Source: Aliamphritea hakodatensis (GTDB lineage Bacteria > Pseudomonadota > Gammaproteobacteria > Pseudomonadales > Balneatricaceae). From it: 64,000 nucleotides of DNA. The DNA lies in NCBI RefSeq assembly GCF_024347195.1, contig NZ_AP025281.1, positions 2,914,001 through 2,978,000 on the forward strand. Reading direction: 5' to 3'. Shown here one piece after another: positions 25,697 to 34,177 of this stretch. Made by a program: the position numbers and the translations under genes. Positions within the stretch are counted from its first letter, which is position 1, and the number at the start of each line of letters is the position of its first letter. The notes beneath the pieces were generated by a model. That model was not told the DNA's origin. It worked only from the letters and a program-made list of their open reading frames with translations, and ran no database searches.

Positions 25697-27830
25697 ACGT
25701 GTCGTGTCCTTCAGCAAGATTCTGAGCTTTCAGCTGTGTCTCTGCCTGCCGGCTCATAGCAATCGAAGCAGCAATATCACGCTTGTTTTTCTCCCGCTTT
25801 TCCTCAATCCCCGTCCGGGCCTGCAACTGAGCAATGGTGATATTTTCCCGGGAGGCTATATCAGCAAGCTTCAGCTCCCGCTCTTGCTGCAACTTCTCAT
25901 AATCGAATTGAATCTGAAGCTCCAACTCCTGAATTTTCAGACGCTGGTCAAAGTCCATTTGCTGCTGCTTCATCTGAATTTCTGCCATCCTGATTTCCAT
26001 TTCAGGATTACCCTGCTGTGCCGCCTGATCACGCTTCTCTTTGATCTGGTCTTCAGTCAGCGTCAGTTTGTCGTGAGGCACCTCCAGAGATTTAGCAATC
26101 TCTTTGTCCATACCTTCCCAGTCGCGACGAATAGCCAGCTCAGGGTTCGACGCAGACATGTTGGCGTAGATCATCAGGTTCTGCTGTTGCTTCTCACGGA
26201 CAAGCAACGCGCTTGAGCCACGAGCATCAACTGAGAAATCACCCTTAATGGTTGTGTCCCGGGAGAACTGCATATTCCAGTCGTAAAAACGGCTGATCAT
26301 TGGGCGAGTGATATCGTCATCCCAGTTTTTAACTGCCCGACGCAACACAATATTTGCACTGTTCATCAGCATCGCCATGCCGCTGCTGGTTTTGGTTACA
26401 TGGGAAGACTGCTCGCCCTGGGCAATCAGCGGCAGGTTTGTTTCTTCATCTGCCAACTGCCGAGCCATGGTTAGAATGTTTGCCAGCTCACCTTGATGGT
26501 TAGGCATTGAGAAAGCATGAAATGCTTCTTGAACAGTCCTGGTTTTATCCTTAAGGAAATACAGCTTCCGCTTACCAGTCGTTTGCGTCCACTTCCCATC
26601 AGCCGGCGTGACAATATCCTGATTGACAACAATGATATCCGACACACTGGCACCGGCATTATCCATCATCATTCGCCAAGCGGCGTTGATAACCTTCTGA
26701 GCATTGCGCATCAGATACGGAACACCAAAGCCAAAGATTGAAGACTCATCCTTTTCCCAGTTAAACACCGAGTAAGGCGACTCTTCGGTATCCATCGGGT
26801 TTAATACGACCTTCAGGATGTGCTTATCAGAGAAGAAAACAACCGCATCGACTTCATCGTCCAGATCTTCAAACTCATCTTCTTCATAGTCAGAGCCGGA
26901 CAGATCGTAAGCATCCTGCAAATCAGACTTTTTGATCGGCCCGTGATATTCCCAAACCTCATACCGGTTGGAGCTGCTAACAACATCCACGCCGGTAATC
27001 GCACGGATATCATCAAGATGGTCTTCCACCACACCGTTTTCACGATTCTGGATAGCCAGCAGATTTTTCACCTCTGACTTAATAACACCAGGTAATGCAG
27101 CGAATTTGCGTAATTCTTTTTTAGTCCAACTATGGTGTTCGAAAGTAAATTCAGCTTCTTCAATGGTTCGCGCTGACATATCCGGATAGAAGTTCCACGG
27201 ATCAACTCGTGCAGCCCCTGGCTCAAAAGTCTCTGTAATTTCCAGTTCAGATTCGCCATTCGGGCTGGTCGTCCATTTTTTCTTAGCCCGGCCCACAATG
27301 ACCGGGCCTTTAACAATGCCGATACCCAGCAGCGCTGCATCATGAATAATGTCACGGGATTTAATCTGATACCGCGCCTCGGTTAACTGATCATCGATCT
27401 TGGTTTGCATCCGATCAGAAGCAGCTTTGGCTTCCCGGACCATCTTGGCAGTTTCATCATTCGCAGCCTCAACACCTGCAGCAACAGCCTTCTTTTCCAT
27501 TTCTGGAACAGGTGTAGGCTTGATTCCCCAGTTCCGGTCATCGGTGGGAAAAAGCATATCCTGCAGCCGCGCCTCAGCCGCATTGGTTTTATTGCGGGTG
27601 ATATTCACATACAGCTGAGAAGTCTCCGCATCCTTAAACGCCGCTTCTTCCTGCTCAGTGTATTTGCCGTGGTACTGCCGTAAATCCTTTAGCCAGCGCT
27701 GCTCGATCTGTGACCGAGCCTTAGCCTGTTCGCCAACCAGCTTAAGCAACTTATCGCCTGCCGCCTGTAAGCGTTCAGCAATACGCTCAGCGGTATCCTG
27801 CTGAGTTGTCTGTTCTGCATTTTGATTCAT
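25689..27830 (-). CDS. Portal protein (podovirus type)
   Basis: 713 residues, the right size for podovirus portals. It starts with a helical N-terminus (QAAGDKLLKLVGEQAKARSQIEQRWLKDLRQYHGKY), then LYVNITRNKTNAAEARLQDMLFP, a motif shared by this portal type. The central part has the ENYEVWEYHGP-like beta-domain (NRYEVWEYHGPIKK) and SPYSVFNWEKDESSIFGFGVPYLMRNAQKVINAAWRMMMDN, typical of portal stem regions. The C-terminal ~120 residues form a Gln-rich coiled coil (EIRMAEIQMKQQQMDFDQR). It is followed by scaffold and preceded by terminase. Confidence 0.82.
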   Translation of the reverse strand: MNQNAEQTTQQDTAERIAERLQAAGDKLLKLVGEQAKARSQIEQRWLKDLRQYHGKYTEQEEAAFKDAETSQLYVNITRNKTNAAEARLQDMLFPTDDRNWGIKPTPVPEMEKKAVAAGVEAANDETAKMVREAKAASDRMQTKIDDQLTEARYQIKSRDIIHDAALLGIGIVKGPVIVGRAKKKWTTSPNGESELEITETFEPGAARVDPWNFYPDMSARTIEEAEFTFEHHSWTKKELRKFAALPGVIKSEVKNLLAIQNRENGVVEDHLDDIRAITGVDVVSSSNRYEVWEYHGPIKKSDLQDAYDLSGSDYEEDEFEDLDDEVDAVVFFSDKHILKVVLNPMDTEESPYSVFNWEKDESSIFGFGVPYLMRNAQKVINAAWRMMMDNAGASVSDIIVVNQDIVTPADGKWTQTTGKRKLYFLKDKTRTVQEAFHAFSMPNHQGELANILTMARQLADEETNLPLIAQGEQSSHVTKTSSGMAMLMNSANIVLRRAVKNWDDDITRPMISRFYDWNMQFSRDTTIKGDFSVDARGSSALLVREKQQQNLMIYANMSASNPELAIRRDWEGMDKEIAKSLEVPHDKLTLTEDQIKEKRDQAAQQGNPEMEIRMAEIQMKQQQMDFDQRLKIQELELQIQFDYEKLQQERELKLADIASRENITIAQLQARTGIEEKREKNKRDIAASIAMSRQAETQLKAQNLAEGHDTYG

Positions 27831-27863
27831 TCGAGTCTCACGACTGGAGGTTAAAAGGAAGGA

Positions 27864-28580
27864 TTAGTAACCCGCAACAGGGTCAATCACGACACTCGTA
27901 ATGCCTGGCGTTTGAACCGGCGGAGTCGTTGCATTGGATATACCCATTACCAGATAACGGAGCGCATCCATTAAGTGGTCGTTTTCTTTGACCACCTTAC
28001 CCTTATCGTTTCGCCGGTAAATGCGGTATTCGCCAAACGTGCTTTTTAATGTGCTGAAAATCTTCAGCCTGCCGGTAGAAAGTCGCTCATAGACTTCCAG
28101 CAACCCAGCTTCAACCGCCTTTTCAGCCCGAAAAAGATTCAGATCTTCATTCTCATAAAGCTCCATGATCCGCTTACCATCCGACTGATTGGCACCGGCA
28201 TAATCAATATTGCCAGGTATCCAAACGCCACGGGCCTTTACTGCCGAGGCGTGAACGCTTGGCTCAGCATATCCACGATAGTGCTCTGAGTAGCAATAGA
28301 TGATGTCACTGTCCCGATCCCAAGCCCCCCAGATGGCAGCAGTTTTTTTCCAGCCCACATCCATGCCATATGCTTTGGCAAAATAACGGGGAATCTGGAA
28401 CGGCTCGCAAGTCACCTCTTCTTCAGCGATTGGATATATAGCGCCAGCACCTAACGATGGTACGCCTTTCGACCGCGCATCTTTCTGGTGTGGTGGTAAT
28501 GACTTCATCATATCTGCTTTATCCTGCTCGCTTAGGTGGGGTACATCATCCCACCCGGCCTGAACTACATACCGACTCAT
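27864..28580 (-). CDS. Large terminase, nuclease part (split gene)
   Basis: 238 residues, carrying only the RNase H-like nuclease half. It begins MSRYVVQAGWDDVPHLSEQD, which in related single-chain terminases continues from the ATPase domain. The first metal-binding acid is in AYGMDVGW (D74), and later conserved acids include the NDHLMDALRYL stretch near the C-terminus. The ATPase half is the upstream ORF; its stop and this start overlap as ATGA (28580-28577), so translational coupling or a frame change could restore both domains. In the family these parts are usually one ~480-aa protein. Confidence 0.82.
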   Translation of the reverse strand: MSRYVVQAGWDDVPHLSEQDKADMMKSLPPHQKDARSKGVPSLGAGAIYPIAEEEVTCEPFQIPRYFAKAYGMDVGWKKTAAIWGAWDRDSDIIYCYSEHYRGYAEPSVHASAVKARGVWIPGNIDYAGANQSDGKRIMELYENEDLNLFRAEKAVEAGLLEVYERLSTGRLKIFSTLKSTFGEYRIYRRNDKGKVVKENDHLMDALRYLVMGISNATTPPVQTPGITSVVIDPVAGY

Positions 28581-29320
28581 TCAAGCAGCTCCTGATCGTT
28601 CATGCTCGTCATGAAATCTAAAACCAGTGGAGTCAGGCCATTCAGCGGGGTAAAGGTCATGATCACCATTCCCTGAGTTGTCATTGTTCGAATAAGCCCT
28701 TCTGCATAAACATCCTGCGGGACTTCTTCATCTGGCCAGAACACATCCAGCTCAAACCCCTGGAAGATTCGACGCCCCTGGTCATAGGAACGCATTTTGA
28801 ATACGGACCAGCCACCAGTAACGTGTTTTACTTTCACTTCCTCATAGCCGCCCGATATACCTTGCTTCGGTTTTGGCTTGCTCATGAGGTGGCGCGGAAT
28901 CATGCCGGTGCCCCAGTCATCAGTTCCCCATTCACCACCCAGCATCTTTTCCTGAATAATGTCTTTGGTTGATTGCCCGGTATCACCTGCAGCAAGGACT
29001 TTAACGGGGTACATAAACCGCCGGCCTTCCCACCAATCGGGATAAAGCCCGGTCAGGTGGCAGGTTGTTTCATATCCTCCAGCAACCGTTTTGCCTACCC
29101 GGCTACCCGCCATGAACAGTCTTTCACGGTGGATTGAGCCAGCTCTAAAGAACTCCAGGTGCTTCGGATAAAGCTCTCTGCGGTAATCTCCCGCTTCCGG
29201 AAACAGCTGCTCAAACTGCCTGCAACGCTCTCTGTTTTGCTTTTCACGAAGCAGGGCCAGCAGCTTACGCTTTTGAGGCGGAGTCAAAGAACTTGGCAAT
29301 TTCTGCATCAAGCTCGTCAT
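28577..29320 (-). CDS. Large terminase, ATPase part (split gene)
   Basis: 247 residues. The packaging ATPase is recognised by Walker A GSRVGKT (72-78), Walker B LDVFWPDEEV (191-200) and coupling motif FTPLNG (223-228). It ends at LLE* four bases into the nuclease ORF. The N-terminal part contains the family-typical YPKHLEFFRAG and CHLTGLYPDWWEGRRF. The small-terminase gene overlaps its start by 56 bp. The enzyme packages DNA into the prohead; a separate nuclease chain is unusual. Confidence 0.85.
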   Translation of the reverse strand: MTSLMQKLPSSLTPPQKRKLLALLREKQNRERCRQFEQLFPEAGDYRRELYPKHLEFFRAGSIHRERLFMAGSRVGKTVAGGYETTCHLTGLYPDWWEGRRFMYPVKVLAAGDTGQSTKDIIQEKMLGGEWGTDDWGTGMIPRHLMSKPKPKQGISGGYEEVKVKHVTGGWSVFKMRSYDQGRRIFQGFELDVFWPDEEVPQDVYAEGLIRTMTTQGMVIMTFTPLNGLTPLVLDFMTSMNDQELLE

Positions 29321-29747
29321 CCGTCAGTTCTTCCTCTGGTGAAAGATTTTTATTTAAACTGGCCATTTTTATAACAGCGTGATCGCCATCCATACGGTTC
29401 AACTCAGACACCGCAGACACCGCGCCTTTTGCATCAAATTTATATACGCCCGTTTCATTGCCTTCCAAATCAAACACTGGAACTGCTTGGGCGCACCGCT
29501 CAGCAATCTGCCATAACAGCTTTTTCTTATCTGAAACATCAACGAGAAAGGTTTCTTTTACTTCGGCCTGCAACTCATCTATTCGTGCAGCCACATGCGG
29601 CTTCTTCGCCAGCTCTGAGGCTTTGACATGTACAGTACTGTCCTTCATCCGATCACACTTATAGTGCTTACGGTAGGCCGCCGACTTGTCGCTTAGCAGC
29701 AGAACACTTTGGCAGAATCCTTCTTCTTTAACGGTAAGCTTTTTCAT
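29265..29747 (-). CDS. Small terminase subunit
   Basis: Start at ATG 29747 (MKKLTVKEEGF); the longer frame covers the leader. 160 residues. It opens with LTVKEEGFCQSVLLLSDKSAAYRKHYK, the HTH-type N-terminus of terminase_2 small subunits (compare the LT.KQE.FC...), then VHVKASELAKKPHVAARIDELQAEV, and ends acidic. It recognises the phage DNA and feeds it to the large subunit. It is preceded by hairpin copy 1 and a terminator-like stem. Confidence 0.82.
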   Translation of the reverse strand: MKKLTVKEEGFCQSVLLLSDKSAAYRKHYKCDRMKDSTVHVKASELAKKPHVAARIDELQAEVKETFLVDVSDKKKLLWQIAERCAQAVPVFDLEGNETGVYKFDAKGAVSAVSELNRMDGDHAVIKMASLNKNLSPEEELTDDELDAEIAKFFDSASKA

Positions 29748-29753
29748 GTAATA

Positions 29754-29771
29754 GCGGCCCTCCCGGGCGGC
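29754..29771 (-). promoter_or_regulatory. GNRA-tetraloop hairpin upstream of ribosome site (copy 1)
   Basis: Minus strand GCCGCCCGGGAGGGCCGC, stem GCCC/GGGC with loop GGGA, immediately before the small terminase ribosome site. Confidence 0.55.
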
Positions 29772-29775
29772 CTGC

Positions 29776-29805
29776 TGAAAAAAGAAAAGGGAGGCTATGC
29801 CTCCC
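29776..29805 (-). terminator. Terminator-like hairpin before small terminase
   Basis: A 7-bp perfect stem GGGAGGC/GCCTCCC with a 3-base loop, followed by TTTTCTTTTTT on the minus strand. It separates the lysis block from the packaging block. Confidence 0.7.
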
Positions 29806-29878
29806 ATTTACCAGGTGCCTCACGGCAAGCTGGCGGGACGCTTCACAGCGAGCCAAAGAGGCGTTTCACAACGAGCTC

Positions 29879-30235
29879 TTAAACATTCAGCTTTCCCTTA
29901 TAGAAAGCAGCTTCACCGCCATAATGGACGGCTTCGTAATACTTTAATGCGATACACCGGCGCGGGAACGCAAGCAGACCGCCGGCATCATTGATGATCT
30001 TCAGAAGGTTGATCAGAAAATACCGGTCAGCATCCTTCTTATCTTCAATGGTTGTGCCGACGTGATACATGTAGTCATGGATATCAGCTGCCTCTTTCAC
30101 ATCCAGAAACAGCATTGAATTCGGAATAAACCGCGATAGGCGACTGTCTTTCGCGCCCATACCGTTGCAGATGGCCGACTTTGCTACCGGTCCTAACTTC
30201 CAGAACCCTTCTGGTGCATCCAGTTCATACGGCAT
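29879..30235 (-). CDS. Putative phospholipase A2-like small protein
   Basis: 118 residues. Residues 14-16 (LGP) could correspond to the calcium loop, AADIHDYMY (H53-D54, Y57) to the catalytic helix, and DADRYFL (68-74) to the second helix with its Asp. The order LGP - HDxxY - ADxxF is that of parvovirus-type PLA2 domains. Lying between the spanins and the terminase, it could help membrane disruption or act in the virion. No signal peptide is seen. The match is motif-level only; the alternative is an unassigned phage protein. Confidence 0.6.
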   Translation of the reverse strand: MPYELDAPEGFWKLGPVAKSAICNGMGAKDSRLSRFIPNSMLFLDVKEAADIHDYMYHVGTTIEDKKDADRYFLINLLKIINDAGGLLAFPRRCIALKYYEAVHYGGEAAFYKGKLNV

Positions 30236-30253
30236 AAGCTAAACCTCGCTGGG

Positions 30254-30505
30254 CTATTCTGATTCAGACCATTCCCGGATCTGCCGCTTATCGGCATTGC
30301 TTTGCTTAATTGCGGCTTCACACTGGGCAATATACTCACCGAATGTGCCGCTTAAGCTGGGTGCCTGCACCGGCACAGTCCAGGTATTAGGAACAGGGTC
30401 ACGAACAGTTTCAGTTATTACTGTTCCGGAACTGCCGCACCCGCTCAGCAACATCAACAGGGATGCGAGCATTAATAATTTTGTCATTACTCGCTTGAAG
30501 GTCAT
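30254..30505 (-). CDS. Outer-membrane spanin lipoprotein (Rz1-like)
   Basis: An 83-residue protein starting at ATG 30505 (or 30487), inside the Rz-like gene in another frame. It has a basic N-terminus, a hydrophobic stretch and the lipobox LLSGC, so it should be a lipoprotein. The mature chain is short, with several Pro. Nested Rz/Rz1 is the classical spanin layout, and the pair fuses inner and outer membranes in the last lysis step. Confidence 0.8.
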   Translation of the reverse strand: MTFKRVMTKLLMLASLLMLLSGCGSSGTVITETVRDPVPNTWTVPVQAPSLSGTFGEYIAQCEAAIKQSNADKRQIREWSESE

Positions 30506-30767
30506 GGCTAAGCTCCCGCTCGCTTTGCTGCAGCTGCTGAACCTTCTTGCGAGATTCAGCGAGCTGTAAATTGGTTTCAGCGCTTTTTCTGCGCTCTTTA
30601 TCGAGGGCGGCAGTCTGCAAATTAATCGTGGCAGCCTGCTGATCAACAGTTGCTGAAAGCTCTCCGTTTCGTTTGATCTGCAAATACAACAGACCGCCCA
30701 AAATAATAACCACAACAGCTGCTGCAGCCATTGCTTTAAAGCCTGCCATCCGGGAAGCAAATAACAT
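30411..30767 (-). CDS. Inner-membrane spanin (Rz-like)
   Basis: 118 residues from ATG 30767. An N-terminal membrane helix (AMAAAAVVVIILGGLLYLQI) is followed by a long periplasmic coiled coil (TVDQQAATINLQTAALDKERRKSAETNLQLAESRKKV). The Rz1-like lipoprotein is encoded inside it and beyond its end. With holin-like and endolysin genes upstream it makes a complete lysis cassette. Confidence 0.8.
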   Translation of the reverse strand: MLFASRMAGFKAMAAAAVVVIILGGLLYLQIKRNGELSATVDQQAATINLQTAALDKERRKSAETNLQLAESRKKVQQLQQSERELSHDLQASNDKIINARIPVDVAERVRQFRNSNN

Positions 30768-30775
30768 GGGATTAC

Positions 30776-31132
30776 CTATGAGCCTGAAATTATCGGCCAA
30801 GCCGCTGAAGCTATCGCTGCCACCAGTGACATAACACCACCGATAGTTACCAGCACTTTCCATCCACCCAGAAATGCCATTCGGGCACCTGCTTGGCTTC
30901 CCTCCAGCTTTCTCAGCCGGTTTTCATGATCATCAAGCTGCTTTCCGATACGCTTCATGCCGTCATCTTGGTGAGCGTGGCGCTCTTCAACCCGGGCAAT
31001 AGTAGTATTCAGATCAGCAACAGCTGTAGCCATTGCTGTAGTGGACTTGCGCAGCTCTGATAACTGCTGGCGATTCTCTTCCTGATAGTCCTGCAACGCG
31101 CTGGCAATGATTTGTGCTTCATTGCTACCCAT
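30776..31132 (-). CDS. Holin-like protein with coiled coil and C-terminal membrane helix
   Basis: 118 residues. A coiled coil (~20-85; HAHQDDGMKRIGKQLDDHENRLRKLEGS) precedes one hydrophobic helix (GGWKVLVTIGGVMSLVAAIASAAW) and a very short tail. This is the layout of XhlA-type or pinholin-like lysis proteins. AAGGA is nine bases before ATG 31132, and the gene follows the endolysin stop by two bases. It should form the membrane lesion that starts lysis. Confidence 0.65.
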   Translation of the reverse strand: MGSNEAQIIASALQDYQEENRQQLSELRKSTTAMATAVADLNTTIARVEERHAHQDDGMKRIGKQLDDHENRLRKLEGSQAGARMAFLGGWKVLVTIGGVMSLVAAIASAAWPIISGS

Positions 31133-31134
31133 AC

Positions 31135-31728
31135 TTACAAATCCTTCTCTTCCAGCAGCGTATAAGAAAAGCGCGTGCCGTAAAGCGTTTCAGCATGTTT
31201 AGCAGCGTAGTAACACATCATGTGCTCGTAGTAATGCTCCGGAACCTGGCAACCGGCGGACCATTTGCCAATTTCGTCACTGGTGGAGCTTTCAGAACGC
31301 GGATGAATGTTGATGCCATGCCAGCCAAGATCAATCTCGCCGTCGGTATCGACAAAGCCATCCTGATCAGCATCCCGGTAAACCGGTAACGCCTTGGACT
31401 GGATGAAAGCAGGATACTTACCTTTATGAAGCCCCAGCGTGTAAGCGCCAAGGTACTGGCCCGGCACAAGCACCGCCGTACCCAGTGCATTCATTGGATT
31501 CAATCGCCAGAACAGACCGGGGTCAGTTGTTCCATCCAGAGTAAACAGCACCCAGCGGCCGGACTGCTTATATGCAAAGCAGATGACGTCGTTGAACGTA
31601 TTGGCTGCATTGTCCTCGGTCCGGATGCCAATGATGTTCATGTTGAAGTTGCCTTTCTCGAAGAACAAATAGTCCTTACGTGCGCAGGCCTCACGCAGCA
31701 TTTCAACCGTGATATCTGAAGTTTTCAT
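31135..31728 (-). CDS. Putative endolysin with L,D-transpeptidase-like (YkuD) motif
   Basis: 197 residues, first gene of the lysis block. The active-site pattern HG at 137-138, H142, then SAGC at 157-160 (W-S-A-G-C) matches the HG-x(~18)-S-x-G-C signature of the YkuD fold, with Cys160 as nucleophile. A DxDxDG calcium-like loop (DADQDGFVDTDGE) lies at 119-131. Position before holin and spanins suggests that it is the muralytic enzyme. There is no signal peptide. A lysozyme or amidase motif is absent, so it is an atypical endolysin; alternatively it may be a structural cell-wall enzyme. Confidence 0.65.
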   Translation of the reverse strand: MKTSDITVEMLREACARKDYLFFEKGNFNMNIIGIRTEDNAANTFNDVICFAYKQSGRWVLFTLDGTTDPGLFWRLNPMNALGTAVLVPGQYLGAYTLGLHKGKYPAFIQSKALPVYRDADQDGFVDTDGEIDLGWHGINIHPRSESSTSDEIGKWSAGCQVPEHYYEHMMCYYAAKHAETLYGTRFSYTLLEEKDL

Positions 31729-31751
31729 GGTGAGTCCTAAACGGCAGGCAT

Positions 31752-31777
31752 AAAAAAACCCCGCCGAAGCGAGGTTT
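31752..31777 (-). terminator. Terminator, copy A of a duplicated element
   Basis: On the minus strand CCTCGC-TTCG-GCGGGG is followed by T7. The same hairpin occurs at 34178-34202 after the EAL gene. It lies upstream of the endolysin. Confidence 0.75.
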
Positions 31778-32010
31778 TGAATGTTTGGTCAGTGCGCAGA
31801 AAGCACATCATGGGGAAATCATACTATTTCTGCACATTTAGTCAACAATAGATAATTTCAGCCTTTATTTTTTTGATTATAATAAAATATATGGTCAGCC
31901 AAACTCTCTGCAGGTACAGGCTTTGGGTAATGGCATTCTTGGTGCTATATCGTACTTTCTATCAAAATGGCATCTTCTCAACAGACTCATTTTCAATGTC
32001 TTAACCAATA
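31778..32010 (-). pseudogene. Decayed 3' end of a second EAL-domain gene, plus flank
   Basis: This stretch aligns with 34203-34440, the downstream flank and 3' end of the EAL gene: shared words include TTGAATGTTTGGTCAGTGC, TATTTCTGCACAT, TGATTATAAT, GGCTTTG, CATT(C)T(T), TCTCAACA and TTTTCAATG. The matching then fades near 32010. Here the reading frame is broken by substitutions and small indels, so only a relic remains. It indicates that an EAL gene with its terminator was duplicated and one copy decayed. Confidence 0.7.
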
Positions 32011-32152
32011 ACTATTCGCCATGATTCACTAGCAAATTAAATTGTAAATCCTCAATACATTTGTAAAAAACCATAACTATAAAACCCAGCCAATTAAAAA
32101 CAACTAACAGATCCATTCATAATATAAAATTTAATACGATTATTGTTTAATA

Positions 32153-32620
32153 TTATTTTTTTTCAATATTCTTTTTAATCATGCTCAGTCTTTCTTTTTG
32201 CTCTTCGCTGTTTTTCATTTGTTTTAAATCTGCTCTACAATCAGCGTTATACTGTGTACAATTTTCAAGCACCCCCGACAATTCTTTTAAATTTTCAACG
32301 ATAGAAAAATAGACATGCGAATCTAGTTTGTCTATATACTTTACAGCATAAATAGCTTGTCTGAGTAAAATAGGAAGAGCTTCAAGAATAGTATTTTCTA
32401 TAGCTTGCCCTTCTAATCTTGCCTGCAAGTCTCTGCGATCCTTCAGCCATAACTCAAGCTCTTCTATCTCCGTTGGTAATAACTTTGTTACAACATGAGG
32501 TGCAGCACGGTTAATACGTGCATCAAATGAAGCTACTATAGTACGATTTTCTATTCCTAAGTTACTATTTTTACCAACTCGAATACAGTGAATTGTTTCT
32601 TCTTTCGTAATAAATTCCAT
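32153..32620 (-). CDS. Hypothetical cargo protein
   Basis: About 155 residues from ATG 32620 (a second ATG lies four codons upstream). AT-rich DNA, unlike the late genes around it. The protein is alpha-helical with a basic C-terminus (MKNSEEQKERLSMIKKNIEKK), no membrane segment and no known motif. The flanks contain no obvious partner gene. It is probably a moron of unknown role. Confidence 0.5.
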   Translation of the reverse strand: MEFITKEETIHCIRVGKNSNLGIENRTIVASFDARINRAAPHVVTKLLPTEIEELELWLKDRRDLQARLEGQAIENTILEALPILLRQAIYAVKYIDKLDSHVYFSIVENLKELSGVLENCTQYNADCRADLKQMKNSEEQKERLSMIKKNIEKK

Positions 32621-32801
32621 AGCAATTCTCATTGTTGATATTTGCTCTAGAAATCTGTAGCAGTTCCATAAATATTGAAGTGTCTATTTTGTGAAGATTA
32701 AGTTACCAAGGATTATCATCAAACTAATAGTTAACATCAGCAATGTCCGGAAATCACAGAAATTTAGTAAGCGAGGATTTAAAATTAAGTAGACTATCCT
32801 A

Positions 32802-33074
32802 CTACTTACCTATTGAGACTTTTATCCAACTTTCGGTTTTTACGTTTCTCCATTCAGGCTTTCCTTCATATCCTTTTGAAAAGCACCACATTTCCTTATG
32901 CTTAATCTTTAGATATGCACCATGAGAATAAGCTTTCCCATCATACAAACAAACATGACCACCTAAGCCAAATTCTATCGATGCCATCTTAGATTTTTCG
33001 GATCCTAAAGATGAATTAGAAAACAGAAAAACTAAAGCAATAGTCAGCACAGCTACTATTAAATATTTACGCAC
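32802..33074 (-). CDS. Secreted small protein, DUF1496-like
   Basis: 90 residues with a clear signal peptide (MRKYLIVAVLTIALVFLF..SSLGS). The mature part reads HVCLYDGKAYSHGAYLKIKHKEMWCF, which resembles the DUF1496 pattern C.Y.GK.YS.GA......L.C, with two Cys that could pair. AT-rich, and separated by non-coding stretches on both sides. It is expected in the periplasm. It may be a lysogenic-conversion gene. Confidence 0.6.
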   Translation of the reverse strand: MRKYLIVAVLTIALVFLFSNSSLGSEKSKMASIEFGLGGHVCLYDGKAYSHGAYLKIKHKEMWCFSKGYEGKPEWRNVKTESWIKVSIGK

Positions 33075-33569
33075 AGGAAAATCCCTATGTTTTTAACACC
33101 ATAGCATTAAGCATAGTCCAAAAAAAAGAAATGACCTTACTCTTTTAGTAAAATCAGATAATAACCTTCTCTTAAACTAATTATAACCAAGCATTTATCA
33201 CCCTAACCCCATATAAAACAACACCTTTTATTGCTTTCATATAAAAAGCAGATAAAAATTTCAAGGCACCCTATTAGCTTTTTTGATTTCAGAACACTGA
33301 AAACCATATAAAACAATCACCAAGCATCCCTCCAAATAATAAACATCATTAAACAAATATTAAATCTTTAATCAGTCAGATAAGTTTCATACTGTAATTA
33401 TACTATTAGTCATATTGTCACACAGGCTTAATGTCTTCTCTTGATACACAACGGACATAAACCTTTAACAACAGAGCACCACTGCCACCGCCCCTACTGA
33501 TCAAAATTTGATCTACAAGTAAATTCCTGAAATAGTAACGCCTCAGTGTAAAGATATAGGGACATAGAC
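33075..33569. other. AT-rich intergenic stretch, no gene seen
   Basis: Open frames here lack ribosome sites or overlap the + strand gene; a 79-codon minus-strand frame at 33418-33657 is judged a shadow. It must contain the promoter for the gene starting at 33570, but no convincing pair of boxes was found. Confidence 0.4.
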
Positions 33570-33974
33570 ATGACAGATCAGATAGAAGAGAAATCAAACT
33601 TAGACATCTTGCCAGAGCAGACGTATACGGTTCCGTGCGGTGAAGCAGGCGGTTCAAACCGTGGCATTACAATCAAAACAGTTGCAGTTACCAACTCCCG
33701 GAACCGTCAACGGCTTCTTATACGCTTAGCAAATGATCCGACAGAAGTTTTAGTAGATCGCGAAGGACCGATCAACATCAATGTGCATAGTGATTTCAAC
33801 TTCCAATCCACAGATATTGAAGTCTTTATGGGTCACTCTGGCAGTCAAGACTTCGCCAGGATAGATCATTCTACAATTAGACCCACAGCTGAATACCACT
33901 GGAAATGCTTTGAAAACAGAGACGACCGCAAACCTGCCCTCACTGTCATAATTACTATTGACCCATACAGGTAA
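33570..33974 (+). CDS. Orphan cargo protein in antisense orientation
   Basis: 134 residues on the + strand inside the minus-strand late region, with its own downstream terminator, which is the layout of a moron. The protein is beta-rich, with no Cys clusters apart from two Cys, no signal peptide and no membrane helix. Segments such as SNRGITIKTVAVTNSRNRQRLLIRLAND suggest a beta-sandwich. No family recognised. Confidence 0.6.
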   Translation: MTDQIEEKSNLDILPEQTYTVPCGEAGGSNRGITIKTVAVTNSRNRQRLLIRLANDPTEVLVDREGPININVHSDFNFQSTDIEVFMGHSGSQDFARIDHSTIRPTAEYHWKCFENRDDRKPALTVIITIDPYR

Positions 33975-33978
33975 AGTG

Positions 33979-34015
33979 AAGGCCCAGGCTTATCTAGATC
34001 AAGCCTGGGCCTTTA
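33979..34015 (+). terminator. Strong terminator of the 33570 moron
   Basis: A 13-bp perfect stem AAGGCCCAGGCTT / AAGCCTGGGCCTT with a 9-base loop that is followed by T-containing sequence. Confidence 0.8.
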
Positions 34016-34177
34016 TCAAAGGAAATTGAAGCTCGGATTAATTGATCATAGTTAAGAGCCTCTCTACTACTACGCAATAGGACTGGAGGGTACATTCCAT
34101 AATACTCATGCCAACAAATAAACAAGTATCACTTTAGGATATCCTTCTTATGACAGAACCCCCCTTCTTAAAGCGAT

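Noticed and set aside
33418..33657. 79-codon minus-strand frame
   Set aside because: It overlaps the start of the better-supported + strand gene, lacks a ribosome site and has no protein-like features.
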